In this document: piece after piece, positions 9,102-17,810 of the stretch
How the letters are laid out: each line of letters begins with the position of its first letter
Numbering within the stretch: position 1 is the stretch's first letter
Assembly (NCBI GenBank): GCA_025355005.1
Contig: JANXLV010000240.1
Coordinates: forward strand, 1-36,549
Direction of reading: 5' to 3'
Length of the DNA stretch: 36,549 nucleotides
Source of the DNA: Myxococcales bacterium
GTDB lineage: Bacteria > Myxococcota_A > Polyangia > Polyangiales > Polyangiaceae
Position numbers and translations under genes: made by a program
Notes under the pieces: model-generated
Told to the model about the DNA's origin: nothing
Databases searched by the model: none
The model's input: the letters and a program-made list of their open reading frames with translations, nothing else

Positions 9102-9133
9102 GCGTCCCGTGAGAGGCGCGTCCCGTGAGAGGC
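9102..9133. repeat. Two tandem 16-bp repeats
   Basis: The unit GCGTCCCGTGAGAGGC occurs twice without interruption (9102-9117 and 9118-9133), just downstream of the small lipoprotein gene and before its terminator. It is probably a replication-slippage duplication. No function is evident. Confidence 0.75.
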
Positions 9134-9138
9134 GCGGA

Positions 9139-9441
9139 CTACTGGTCGTTCGCGTCGAAGGACGAATCGAAGGACGAGTCGAAGGACGCATCGAACGTGG
9201 AGCCATCGAACGAGGCGTCGACCGCAGTGCCAGCGTCGATGTTGCCGCTGTCGCCCGCGCCGCCCGCGTCGCCGGAGCTGCTGTCGTTCGGGACGGAGAC
9301 GTCGAGCGCGCCTGCGTCGGTGGAGTCCGCCGGGATCTTCGAGCGATCGAAGTCCACTGCGAGCTCACACCCCGCGAGCGCTGCGAACGCGCCGCCAAGG
9401 ATCATCACGAATACGCCTCTCGCCTGCCGCTGCTTTGACAT
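9139..9441 (-). CDS. Small Asp/Ser-rich lipoprotein
   Basis: The 100-residue product has a basic N-terminus (SKQRQAR), a hydrophobic core and a lipobox-like LAGC near residues 22-25. The rest is a low-complexity tail rich in Asp, Ser, Ala and Gly, without a recognisable domain. The C-terminus repeats FDASFDSSFDSS, coded by three 12-base units at 9155-9190. It starts 11 bases after the PEGA-protein stop codon, and a GAGAGG ribosome-binding site precedes the ATG, so it is the second gene of that operon. Lipoproteins of this composition are common in Polyangiales. The role is unknown, possibly a surface linker or spacer protein. Confidence 0.65.
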   Translation of the reverse strand: MSKQRQARGVFVMILGGAFAALAGCELAVDFDRSKIPADSTDAGALDVSVPNDSSSGDAGGAGDSGNIDAGTAVDASFDGSTFDASFDSSFDSSFDANDQ

Positions 9442-9451
9442 CGTCGTCCTC

Positions 9452-10627
9452 TCAGAACCGAATCAACGCGCCGGCGCCGCCGCCATGGGCGTTCACGATG
9501 GGCGTGGGTGTGATGGTGAAGCTCGACTTGGTCGACTTGTTTTCCGTGTTGCTCGCGGTCTTCGGCGCAGTCTTGGCGGGATCATTCGTCGCGGCCTTCG
9601 AGCCGTTGTCGGAGAGGAAGAGCACGGCGCTGGTCACGCCGAACGTGATCGCGATGCCGAAGCACATGTCCGCGATCAGCGCCTGGTTCTCGCCGTCGTC
9701 CGCCTTCTTCGTGCTGGGCGTCTTGTTGAAGTCGCTCTGGCTGCCGAGCGCCGCGACGCCGAAGCCGGTGCCGACACCGGCCGCGAGGATCGCGATGCCA
9801 CCGGTGACATACGCGGGGATCTTGCTGCGCTCCGGGGGCGGAGGGGGAGGCGGCGGCGGAGGGGGGGGCGGAGGAGGCGGCTCGACCGCCATCACCGGGG
9901 GAGGCGGCGGAGGCGGCGTTGCCTTCAGCTCCAGCGTGATTTCTTCCTTGGCCGCGTAGCCCACGTCGAACTCGCGTTCGGCGGGATCGAAGCCCTCGGC
10001 GCGCACGGAGATCTTGTGATGACCGGCCGGCAGATCGAGGTCTGCGGGTGCGGGCAGCATCTTGTCGGAGCCGTCCACGGAGATCGTCGCGGTCGCGGGT
10101 GTGCCGTTGGGCAGAGCGCCGGTAGCCGTCACCTTCACGTGCGCGGGGAGCGCCTTGATGGCGTCGACGCGGAGCTTGGTGTCCGCGCCCTCGTTCTCCA
10201 TCTTCTTGGGCACGGCGGCCAGGAACTTCTCGTACGCCGCGACGGCGTCCTGGGGATGGCCCAGGTTGTCCTGTGCCTGGCCGATCCACAGCTGAAGCTC
10301 CGGCGCGTCCTTCACTGCGGAGGCCGCCTGGAAATCAGCGAGGGCCGCGGCGTAGTCGTTCGCCTTGAGCTTCTTCTCGCCAGAAGCCGTGAGCGCCTTC
10401 GCGTCCGGCGTGGTGCTCGCCGCTGCGCTCGTCGCGGGGGACTTTGGCGCCGCAGGTACCTTGGGAGTGGCGGGCTTGGCAGGGGCTGCCGCTGCTGCCG
10501 TGGCAGGCGCGGGCTTCTTGTCCTCCGCGGACGCTATGCGCGTGGTGCCTGGCATCACACCGACAGTGCTCAACGTCATTGCAGTGACGAGCACTGACGC
10601 GACGATGGATCGAGAACGAGTCTTCAA
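9452..10627 (-). CDS. Secreted PEGA-like protein with TPR-type repeat and poly-Pro segment
   Basis: This 391-residue protein has, in order: a signal peptide (basic KTRSRS, hydrophobic core, ASA cleavage site), an Ala/Pro-rich linker, a TPR-like pair of helices (SGEKKLKANDYAAALADF onward), a PEGA-type beta domain (ISVDGSDKMLPAPADLDLPAGHH and AEGFDPAEREFDV), long Pro tracts, one hydrophobic helix and a polar tail. The combination is typical of myxobacterial periplasmic or surface proteins that bridge envelope layers. A TTG at 10627 is taken as the start because a GGAGG lies five bases before it and translation begins exactly at the signal peptide. An ATG at 10663 in the same frame has no good ribosome-binding site. 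The small lipoprotein gene follows 10 bases downstream. Function is inferred from domains only. Confidence 0.75.
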   Translation of the reverse strand: MKTRSRSIVASVLVTAMTLSTVGVMPGTTRIASAEDKKPAPATAAAAAPAKPATPKVPAAPKSPATSAAASTTPDAKALTASGEKKLKANDYAAALADFQAASAVKDAPELQLWIGQAQDNLGHPQDAVAAYEKFLAAVPKKMENEGADTKLRVDAIKALPAHVKVTATGALPNGTPATATISVDGSDKMLPAPADLDLPAGHHKISVRAEGFDPAEREFDVGYAAKEEITLELKATPPPPPPPVMAVEPPPPPPPPPPPPPPPPERSKIPAYVTGGIAILAAGVGTGFGVAALGSQSDFNKTPSTKKADDGENQALIADMCFGIAITFGVTSAVLFLSDNGSKAATNDPAKTAPKTASNTENKSTKSSFTITPTPIVNAHGGGAGALIRF

Positions 10628-10715
10628 GAGTGCCTCCGAAATCCGGGACGAAACTACACCCATATGCTGGCGAGAGCCATAGATTTGCGTGTGACTTCGG
10701 TGACAAGTTCGCGCG

Positions 10716-11150
10716 TCATGCCGTCTCGTGCTGCTTGCCAGGGTCCGCGTCAGGCTCAACGAGCTCTACCAGCACGCCGCCCGTCGCCTTCGGGTGCACG
10801 AAGGCCACCTTGTGACCGCGCGCGCCTTTTCTCGGTGCTTCGTCGATGAGCGGCACGCCCAGGCCCTTCAGGAACGCGAGCGCGTCCTCGATACCTTCGA
10901 CCTCCACGGCGATGTGGTGGATGCCGGGGCCGCGCTTCTCGAGGAACTTCGCGAGCCCCTCGTTCCCGCGCGGCGAGATGAGCTCGATGTTGCTGTCGCC
11001 GATGGGAAGCAGCACGGCCTCCGTCTTCTGGGATGCGACGACCTCGCGCTCCTTCGCGACGAGCCCGAACACGCTCTTGTACTTCGCGAGCGACTCGTCG
11101 ATGTCGGCGACGCACACGGCGACGTGATCGATCTTCTTGATGCGGATCAT
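10716..11150 (-). CDS. mce: Methylmalonyl-CoA epimerase
   Basis: The 144-residue protein belongs to the vicinal-oxygen-chelate (glyoxalase-like) fold and reads as methylmalonyl-CoA epimerase along its length. It opens IKKIDHVAVCVADIDESLAKY, has the central GIHHIAVEVEGIEDAL and ends near GVLVELVEP. The conserved metal ligands of the family (His in DHVAV, His in HHIAV, Glu in LVELVE) are present. It converts (S)- to (R)-methylmalonyl-CoA in the cytoplasm for the B12-dependent mutase, in propionate, odd-chain fatty acid and branched amino acid breakdown. Length matches the family. The gene is divergent from the lipoprotein-plsB operon with 51 bases between them. The mutase is not in this window. 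Confidence 0.93.
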   Translation of the reverse strand: MIRIKKIDHVAVCVADIDESLAKYKSVFGLVAKEREVVASQKTEAVLLPIGDSNIELISPRGNEGLAKFLEKRGPGIHHIAVEVEGIEDALAFLKGLGVPLIDEAPRKGARGHKVAFVHPKATGGVLVELVEPDADPGKQHETA

Positions 11151-11201
11151 GGTTCCGAGCCTAGTCGACCTCCGAGCCGCGGGATATGGTGCGCGCGAGA
11201 G

Positions 11202-11813
11202 ATGCTCCCGGTTCGCGCACAGATGGCTGCGTTGCTCTACCTCGGTGTCGTGATCGGCGGCTGCCGCGCGCGTTCGCCGTTCGACGAGGAGGGCCCGGTC
11301 GCCGTGCGCATCGCGCGTCTTGCTCCATTCGAACGCAAGGCGACGGAGCCGCTGCCCCAGCCGATCGAGCACTGGCTCGGCGACGGCGCGTCCGGCCTCA
11401 CGGCGGAGCTGGTTCCTCCCGGGCTTCTGACTGGCGGCACTCCCCTGCCCCACTGGGAGGAGCCCACCCGCACGTTCATGGGCTTCCACGAGATCGAGTC
11501 GCGCAAGACGAGCGAGAGCCTTGCCCGCGAGCTTGTTGGCTGGGCGCGCGAGGAGACGGCCGACGGAGCCGGCGAACAAGGTGCATCCTGCATGTATCCG
11601 GAGTTCGGTCTGGACGTCACGCGCAGCGGCCGTGACAGCGCGAGCGGCGCGAACGACGCGAGGCCCGACGCGCGTGTGCTGGTGTCCCTCGCGTGCGGAC
11701 AGATCCGCGTCTTCGTCGCGGGGGAGCCGCCACATGACCGCGCGATGAGCGCACGCACGCGCGCCCGCTTCGCCGCCTTCATGGCCCGCGCCTTCCGGAG
11801 CGCGCCGTCATGA
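11202..11813 (+). CDS. Lipoprotein of unknown function, first gene of the plsB operon
   Basis: The 203-residue product has a lipoprotein signal peptide (hydrophobic LLYLGVVIGG, anchor Cys at 21). I recognise no domain. The stretch LLTGGTPLP (residues 75-83) is nearly identical to VLTGGAPLP near the N-terminus of the MepA-like protein two genes downstream. Two cysteines in the second half (CMYPEFG and LACGQ) could form a disulfide. The start at 11202 has GAGAG in front; a second ATG at 11223 is also possible. Its end overlaps the plsB start by four bases (ATGA), implying translational coupling. The context suggests an envelope role, and this is inference. Confidence 0.75.
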   Translation: MLPVRAQMAALLYLGVVIGGCRARSPFDEEGPVAVRIARLAPFERKATEPLPQPIEHWLGDGASGLTAELVPPGLLTGGTPLPHWEEPTRTFMGFHEIESRKTSESLARELVGWAREETADGAGEQGASCMYPEFGLDVTRSGRDSASGANDARPDARVLVSLACGQIRVFVAGEPPHDRAMSARTRARFAAFMARAFRSAPS

Positions 11814-14446
11814 CGAACAAGAAGGAGCGAAGCGGCGCGGGCCGCTACCAGCCGAACGCCGCCATCGCGTGGCTCTACCATCGCTTCTTCTCGAACATCG
11901 AGATCGACGAGAGCTGGGCCGAGAGCGTGCGAGACGCGGACCTGCGCGGCACCGTGGTCTACGCACTGCGCAACCTGTCCTTCGTCGACTTCTTCGCGCT
12001 CGACTACCTCACGAAGCGGCTGCATCTGCCCGAGATCCGCTTCGCCAATGACCTTGGCCTTTCCGTGCTCGAGCCCATGGGCGGCGGCCTGCGAAACGCG
12101 TTCACGAAGAAGAGCAATACGGACCAGGCGGAGGAGCTGGAGAAGACGCTGGACGCGCATGGCTCCGCGGCGCTGTTCTTGAAGCGGCCACCCGCACCGT
12201 TCGAGGGACGCCGCGCGCAGAGCGAAGGCGACAAGCTCCTCGCCACCGTGATCCGCGCGCAGCGAAAGAAGCCGGATCACCCGATCCTGATCGTGCCACA
12301 GGTGTTCGTGTGGTCGCGCCATCCGGACCTGGCCAAGAGCGACGCGGTGGACATGCTGTTCGGCCCGCGCGAGTGGCCTGGCAAGCTCCGCACGATCGCC
12401 CAGTTCCTGATGAACTACCGCCACGTCACGCTCCGCGCGGGAGAGCCCATCGATGTGAGCAAGCTGATCGAGAACGAGGGCGAGCTCACGGACGACGCGC
12501 TGGTGCGGCGCCTCACGTACACGCTGCTACGCCGACTGGAGCGCGAGCGGCACGCGGTGCTCGGGCCCATCAAGAAGCCGGACGATCGCCTGCGCGAGGA
12601 GGTGCTCCGCAGCCCGAGGCTCCGCAAGGTCATCGCCGACATGGCGGGCGACGGCGAGCACGAGCAACGCGCGATGGGCGCGCGCGCAGAGGAGATGCTC
12701 CGCAAGCTCGAGGCCACGCAGGACATCAACGCGCTCAAGGTGATGGAGCTCGCGTTCGACAACAGCGTGAAGCGGATGTACTCCGCGTTCGAGATCGACC
12801 ACGCCGGGCTCGACCACCTGCGGAAGCTGCTGCGCGACGGCACGCTGGTGCTCCTGCCGAGCCACAAATCACATGTAGATTACATCATTCTGACGTGGGT
12901 CTTCTTCACGTCCAAGCTGCCTCCGCCGCTCATCGCCGCAGGTGACAACCTCTCCTTCTTCCCGCTCGGCCCCGTCTTGCGGCGCGCTGGCGCGTTCTTC
13001 ATCCGCCGTAGCTTCCGCGGCGACAGGCTGTACGGTGCCGTCGTCGACGCGTATGTGCGGCGCATCATCAAGGACGGCTTCCCGATCGAGTTCTTCCTGG
13101 AGGGCGGGCGGTCGCGCACCGGCAAGCTGCTCTCGCCGAAGCTCGGCCTCCTGGGCATGGTGGTGGATGCGGCCTCGGGCATGGAGGAGAAGGTGCACTT
13201 CTGTCCGATCTCGATCGGCTACGAGCGCCTGGTGGAGGAGGACGCGTACGTGCGCGAGCTCTCCGGCGGCGAGAAGCAGAAGGAGGACGTGAAGAGCCTC
13301 GCGGGCACGCTCGAGGTCGCGCTCAAGCGCTACGGGCGCCTCAACATCCAGTTCGGTGAGCCCGTGACACTCGCGGCGATGATGGGCGAGATGGGGCTGC
13401 CACGGGGCGCCGTCTCCGACCTGCCGCCTGCGAAGCGAAGGGCCGTGGTCACGCGCCTCGCGCACCGCGTGATGAACGAGATCAACCGCGTGACGGCCGT
13501 CACACCGGGCGCGCTCGTGGCGACCGCCGTGCTCACCCACGAGCATCGGGGCATCTCGCATGCGGACCTCTGCGATCGCGTCGTGATGTTCGCGGAGGTC
13601 CTGCGCGAGCTCGGCGCGAGGTTCGCGCCCGCGCTCTCTTCTCCGGGCGAGCCGGGCGGCGTCCGTCAGGCCGCGATCATGGACGCGTGCGAGATCCTGG
13701 TGAAGGCACGCCGCCTCGAGGCCCACAATCCGGGAGAGCCCGCTGCGCTGCGCCCCAGAGGCACCCGCGGACGCGCAGGCGAGGACGCGATCTACACCGT
13801 CGCAGCCGAATCCCGCATCGCGCTCGATCTCTCGAAGAACCTCATCGTTCACTTCTTCCTCGCGCGCGGGCTCTTCGCGAGCGCGCTGGCTCCCGCCTAC
13901 GAAGGCGCTGCCATGCCGGTCGCCACGCTGCGCGAGCGCGTGCTCTACCTGTCACGCCTCTTCAAGTACGAGTTCAGCTTCCGCGCGGACGCGAGCTTCG
14001 AGAAGATCTTCGACGACACGCTCCAGGACCTCTCGCGCGGCGGCGAGATCGCCGTCTTCGACGACCCGACTCCAGGCGGCCTCGGCACGCGCGTGCGCAT
14101 GGGGCCGCGCGACGAGCACCTGCGGCTCTACGCCTCGGTGCTCCTCAATTTCGTCGAGGGCTATCGTGTCGCAGCACGTAGCCTTGCGCTGCTCGCGAAG
14201 ACGGAGCTCACGGAGAAGGACCTGGAGAAGCGCGCCCTGCCGCTCGGCGAACGCATGTATCATGCAGATGAAATCGCGCGCCGCGAGGCCGTGAGCCGCC
14301 CGCTCTTCACCAATGCGTACGCCGCGTTCGTGGACCAGGGGTACCTCACGCGCGTACGCGGCAAGCTCACGTTGACGGAGAGCTATGCCACGCCGGATGC
14401 GCAGAAGACGATCGAGGCGCGGATCGCCTCGTACGTGAGCCGATGA
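11810..14446 (+). CDS. plsB: Glycerol-3-phosphate 1-O-acyltransferase (PlsB-type)
   Basis: The 878-residue protein matches the long PlsB/GPAT class rather than the short PlsC or PlsY types. The acyltransferase block lies mid-protein: HKSHVD (H352 and D357 of the HX4D catalytic motif), the GAFFIRRSF block (about 394-402), FFLEGGRSRTGK (about 428-439) and a PISIGYE block near 468. It attaches the first acyl chain to glycerol-3-phosphate at the inner membrane, starting phospholipid synthesis. The length is slightly over the roughly 800 residues of E. coli PlsB. It overlaps its neighbours by four bases on both sides (ATGA at 11810 and at 14443), so the four genes 11202-16298 are probably co-translated. 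The join with a peptidoglycan endopeptidase suggests co-expression of membrane lipid and wall functions. Confidence 0.93.
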   Translation: MTNKKERSGAGRYQPNAAIAWLYHRFFSNIEIDESWAESVRDADLRGTVVYALRNLSFVDFFALDYLTKRLHLPEIRFANDLGLSVLEPMGGGLRNAFTKKSNTDQAEELEKTLDAHGSAALFLKRPPAPFEGRRAQSEGDKLLATVIRAQRKKPDHPILIVPQVFVWSRHPDLAKSDAVDMLFGPREWPGKLRTIAQFLMNYRHVTLRAGEPIDVSKLIENEGELTDDALVRRLTYTLLRRLERERHAVLGPIKKPDDRLREEVLRSPRLRKVIADMAGDGEHEQRAMGARAEEMLRKLEATQDINALKVMELAFDNSVKRMYSAFEIDHAGLDHLRKLLRDGTLVLLPSHKSHVDYIILTWVFFTSKLPPPLIAAGDNLSFFPLGPVLRRAGAFFIRRSFRGDRLYGAVVDAYVRRIIKDGFPIEFFLEGGRSRTGKLLSPKLGLLGMVVDAASGMEEKVHFCPISIGYERLVEEDAYVRELSGGEKQKEDVKSLAGTLEVALKRYGRLNIQFGEPVTLAAMMGEMGLPRGAVSDLPPAKRRAVVTRLAHRVMNEINRVTAVTPGALVATAVLTHEHRGISHADLCDRVVMFAEVLRELGARFAPALSSPGEPGGVRQAAIMDACEILVKARRLEAHNPGEPAALRPRGTRGRAGEDAIYTVAAESRIALDLSKNLIVHFFLARGLFASALAPAYEGAAMPVATLRERVLYLSRLFKYEFSFRADASFEKIFDDTLQDLSRGGEIAVFDDPTPGGLGTRVRMGPRDEHLRLYASVLLNFVEGYRVAARSLALLAKTELTEKDLEKRALPLGERMYHADEIARREAVSRPLFTNAYAAFVDQGYLTRVRGKLTLTESYATPDAQKTIEARIASYVSR

Positions 14447-15273
14447 TGCGGGGTCACTCGATACGGTGGGCGGCGACCGCGATGTGCACGCTGGGCCTCC
14501 TCGTGTGCGGCTGCGTGCATGCGCCCTCGCCGTTTGCGCCGCACCGCGCAGGCTCCGTGGGAACGCCCAGCCGCGGCGTGCTCACCGGGGGTGCGCCGCT
14601 ACCGGACCAGGGCGCGTCGTACAAGCGGCTGCGTCACAACGATCGCCGCTACGGCCTCCCGCGCTTCGTGGATGCGATCACGCGCGCGGCGGATTCGGTC
14701 GCACGCGAGCGCCCTCAGTCCATGCTGGTCGTCGGAGATCTCTCCGCGCCGCACGGCGGTCAGCTCCTGCCGCACCATGCTTCGCATCGCACCGGTCGCG
14801 ACGCAGACCTCCTCTTCTACGTGACCACCCTCGAGGGCGCGCCGGTGGAGAGCCCGGGCTTCATCTCCGTTGGGCGCGACGGGCTCGCGTTCGACAAGGA
14901 GCAGAACCGCTTCCTTCGCCTGGATGTCGCGCGCGAGTGGCTGCTGGTCCGAAGCCTGGTGGACGACGACGCTGCGCGCGTGCAATGGATCTTCGTCCAC
15001 GACAACGTGCGCGCGCTCTTGCTCGAGTGGGCCGTCGCTCGCAACGAGCCGCCGTACATCCTCCACCGCGCGATGGACGTGATGCTGCAGCCGCATCCCG
15101 GCGGCCCGCACGACGATCACGTGCACGTCCGCACCGCCTGCACCGACGAGGAGATCCTCACCGGCTGCGAGCCCACCGGCCCGACGCGCCCGTGGATGGC
15201 GAAGGGCACGCACGACAAGCCGCAGGAGACCGCGGAGCTCCTCCGCATGCTCGTCGAGAGCGACGCCCCATGA
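14443..15273 (+). CDS. MepA-like penicillin-insensitive murein endopeptidase (lipoprotein)
   Basis: The 276-residue protein has a lipoprotein-type signal ending VCGC (anchor Cys 24) and then a region matching the M74/MepA family. The zinc-ligand motif SHRTGRDAD (H115, D120 or D122) and the C-terminal HDDHVHVR (H226, H228) are both present. MepA cleaves the meso-diaminopimelate-to-D-Ala crosslink of peptidoglycan. Here a lipid anchor would hold it to a membrane, whereas E. coli MepA is a soluble periplasmic enzyme. The start overlaps plsB and the stop overlaps the DNA methyltransferase (ATGA both times). LTGGAPLP at residues 47-54 is shared with the first lipoprotein of the operon. Confidence 0.88.
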   Translation: MMRGHSIRWAATAMCTLGLLVCGCVHAPSPFAPHRAGSVGTPSRGVLTGGAPLPDQGASYKRLRHNDRRYGLPRFVDAITRAADSVARERPQSMLVVGDLSAPHGGQLLPHHASHRTGRDADLLFYVTTLEGAPVESPGFISVGRDGLAFDKEQNRFLRLDVAREWLLVRSLVDDDAARVQWIFVHDNVRALLLEWAVARNEPPYILHRAMDVMLQPHPGGPHDDHVHVRTACTDEEILTGCEPTGPTRPWMAKGTHDKPQETAELLRMLVESDAP

Positions 15274-16298
15274 GCCTCGAGCAAGGATGGCCAAGCTGGA
15301 TCGCCCAGGACGACGCGGTCACTCTCACCCGTCATGTCGGCATCGACACCGTCGCGCTCGCGTACCTGGATCCCCCGTTCTTCGTCGGCCTCAAGTTCCG
15401 CGCGCGCGACAAGGAGCTCGGGGGCGACCGCGCGCACGGCCCCGTCGCGTACTCCGACCAGTGGCCTTCGTTCGACGCATACCTCGATTGGCTCACCGAG
15501 CGCGTCGAAGTGGTTCATCGCGCGCTCGCAGGGACGGGCTCCATGTGGCTCCACCTGGACCATCGCGCCGTGCACGACGCGAAGGTCCGCTGCGACGCCA
15601 TCTTCGGCCGCGAGCGCTTCCTGGGCGAGGTGATCTGGGTGCCCGGCAACGGTGGGCGACGCAAGCATGGTCCGCCGCAGACCCACCAGACCCTCCTGGT
15701 CTACACGAAGGGCGAATCGTACACGTGGAACGCGGACGACCCGATGCTCCGCGAGCCCTACGCAGGCACCAGCCAAAAGATGCACTTTACACACAAAGGC
15801 GAGGACGGCCGCCCGTACCGCGAGCGCACGATCAACGGCAAGACGTACCGCTACGCGCTCGACCGTGGGCGCGCGCTGGGCAGCGTGTGGAGCGACTGCC
15901 CGTCCATGATGGGCAACACGCCGCTCCTGTCGCAGGCCACGGGCTATCCCACGCAGAAGCCGGAGAAGCTTCTCACGCGCATCATCCGCGCGCAGTCGAA
16001 CGAGGGCGACCTCATCTGCGATCCATTCATGGGCTCGGGCACCACGCTTGTATGCGCGCATGCGCTCGGAAGGCCGTTCTTCGGCATGGACATCGGCGAG
16101 CGGTCAGTGACGGTCACGGCGGCGCGGCTCATGGCCGCGGGCGCCACGTTCGGATTCACACCGCAGGCGCCGCAGGAGAGGTCGACGAAGCTGGTGACGG
16201 CGACGTCGCCGCCGATAACAACGGCGCTGACGAAAGCCACTCCGAAAAATCCCGCAGAGCGCGCTCGGACAGCGCGGCGTAGCGGTCCCGCTTCTTGA
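15270..16298 (+). CDS. Beta-class DNA methyltransferase (N4-cytosine or N6-adenine), no partner nuclease
   Basis: The 342-residue protein has motif IV DPPF at residues 34-37 and the SAM-binding motif [10 protein letters not shown] at about 251-259. That order (IV before I) defines the beta class of amino-methyltransferases. The blocks [14 protein letters not shown] and [10 protein letters not shown] fit the usual motifs X and II. The target sequence cannot be read from the protein. No restriction endonuclease, specificity subunit or Vsr gene lies nearby, so this looks like an orphan, possibly regulatory, methyltransferase. It is coupled to the mepA-like gene by ATGA. The last 48 codons lie opposite the end of trmFO (143-bp overlap) and read as a Thr/Ala-rich tail that is probably not needed for catalysis. 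Confidence 0.88.
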   Translation: MSLEQGWPSWIAQDDAVTLTRHVGIDTVALAYLDPPFFVGLKFRARDKELGGDRAHGPVAYSDQWPSFDAYLDWLTERVEVVHRALAGTGSMWLHLDHRAVHDAKVRCDAIFGRERFLGEVIWVPGNGGRRKHGPPQTHQTLLVYTKGESYTWNADDPMLREPYAGTSQKMHFTHKGEDGRPYRERTINGKTYRYALDRGRALGSVWSDCPSMMGNTPLLSQATGYPTQKPEKLLTRIIRAQSNEGDLICDPFMGSGTTLVCAHALGRPFFGMDIGERSVTVTAARLMAAGATFGFTPQAPQERSTKLVTATSPPITTALTKATPKNPAERARTARRSGPAS

Positions 16299-17628
16299 GG
16301 CGCCCGTTCGGGTGCGGCGGCATGCATGCCCACGTGATGTTCGAGGGCTGGAACCCGTCCTTCGCGCCGGGCGTCTCGCGTCCCAGGTGCGTGAGCAACC
16401 CGCCCAGCGCGGTGGTCTCCGGCGGGCGAGTCACCGTCTCGCCGCGGAGCTTCTGTGCGAGCATCAGCCCGCAGAGGAAGCCGCCGGCGGCGCTCTCGAC
16501 GTAGCCCTCCACACCGGTGACCTGGCCCGCGAAGTAGAGGTGCGGGCGCGACCTGAGCTGCATCGTTGCGTCGAGCAACCGCGGCGCGTGCAGGAACGTG
16601 TTGCGGTGCACGCTGCCCATGCGCATGAACTCCGCCTGCGCGAGGCCCGGGATCATGCGAAGCACGCGCTCCTGCTCCTTGTAGGTCATCTTCGTCTGGA
16701 ACCCGACCAGGTTGTACGCCGTCATGGCCTGGTCCTCCGGGCGCAGCTGCACCACCGCGAACGGGCGCCTGCCGGTGCGCGGGTTCGTGAGGCCCACGGG
16801 CTTCATCGGCCCGAACGCGAGCGTCATCTCTCCGCGCTGCGCCATCACCTCGATCGGGAGGCAGCCCTCGAAGTAGCGCGTCTTCTCGAACTCCTTCGGC
16901 TCGACCTTCTCCGCAGAGAGCACCGCGGCGACGAACGCCTTGTACTCCGGTTCGTCGAACGGGCAGTTCACGTAGGCCGCGTCGCCGAGCTCCGCCGCGT
17001 CGCTCGCGGACCGCGCCGTCGCGCCTTCTGCCGCGCCTTCTGCGGGCGAATCTTCGATGCTTCCGGACTCGCCCTTGCCCCAGCGGGACTGCTTGAAGAC
17101 GACGTCCCAGTCGATGCTGTCGGCGGCGACGATCGGCGCGATCGCATCGAAGTACGCAAGGTGCTTCTCGCCGACGATGTTCTGAAGCTCGGTGGCGAGC
17201 TCATCGCCCGTGAGCGGGCCCGTGGCGACGATCACGGGGTGGTCCGCCGACGACCCGGGAATGCTGGTGACGATGCGGTGCTCGAGGGTGATGTTCGGAT
17301 GCTTCTCGATGGTCTCCGTGATCGTGCGCGAGAACACGTCGCGATCGACCGCGAGCGCGCCGCCAGCGGGGACCTTCGCGATGTCCGCCGAACGCAAAAT
17401 GAGCGAGCCCGCGCGCCGCAGCTCCTCCTTCAGCAGCCCCACCGCGTTGACGAGCGCCGCGCCGCGCAGCGAGTTGCTGCACACGAGCTCGCACAGCGCA
17501 TCCGTGTGCTGCGCGGGCGTGCGGCGCAGAGGCTTCTGCTCCACCAGCCGCACCTTGATGCCGCGCTCCGCGAGCTGGAACGCCGCCTCACAACCCGCAA
17601 GCCCAGCGCCGATGATCTCTACTTCCAC
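16156..17628 (-). CDS. trmFO: tRNA uracil-54 C5-methyltransferase, folate- and FAD-dependent
   Basis: The 490-residue protein begins with the FAD-binding [10 protein letters not shown] and carries LVCSNSLRG (Cys 50, equivalent to a conserved TrmFO cysteine) and [14 protein letters not shown], all hallmarks of TrmFO. It makes m5U54 in the T-loop of tRNA using methylenetetrahydrofolate and FADH2. The start is a GTG at 17628, which begins exactly at the MEVEIIGAG dinucleotide-binding strand. Two oddities are visible: an Ala/Ser/Glu-rich insertion of about 30 residues after WGKGES (near 16985-17085) and a low-complexity Ser/Ala/Pro tail coded opposite the end of the DNA methyltransferase gene. 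Core motifs are intact. Confidence 0.93.
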   Translation of the reverse strand: MEVEIIGAGLAGCEAAFQLAERGIKVRLVEQKPLRRTPAQHTDALCELVCSNSLRGAALVNAVGLLKEELRRAGSLILRSADIAKVPAGGALAVDRDVFSRTITETIEKHPNITLEHRIVTSIPGSSADHPVIVATGPLTGDELATELQNIVGEKHLAYFDAIAPIVAADSIDWDVVFKQSRWGKGESGSIEDSPAEGAAEGATARSASDAAELGDAAYVNCPFDEPEYKAFVAAVLSAEKVEPKEFEKTRYFEGCLPIEVMAQRGEMTLAFGPMKPVGLTNPRTGRRPFAVVQLRPEDQAMTAYNLVGFQTKMTYKEQERVLRMIPGLAQAEFMRMGSVHRNTFLHAPRLLDATMQLRSRPHLYFAGQVTGVEGYVESAAGGFLCGLMLAQKLRGETVTRPPETTALGGLLTHLGRETPGAKDGFQPSNITWACMPPHPNGRLKKRDRYAALSERALRDFSEWLSSAPLLSAATSPSPASSTSPAAPAV

Positions 17629-17810
17629 ACCCCCGCTCTAGCACCAAGTCATCGGCCCCAAGGCGGTTGTGCCGCCAGCGGCGATTGTATGGCGCTTGCA
17701 TTCAATGAGGTCCGATTCATACGCATTACGCCTTCTATCGACAGGGCGTCGGACCCGTGTGGTTTCCGGCCCAATAAATTTCGATCGCGCCATGTCACAA
17801 AGGGCAGGGA

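Noticed and set aside
15270..16298. Restriction-modification system
   Set aside because: Only the methyltransferase is present; no endonuclease or specificity gene lies in the flanks.
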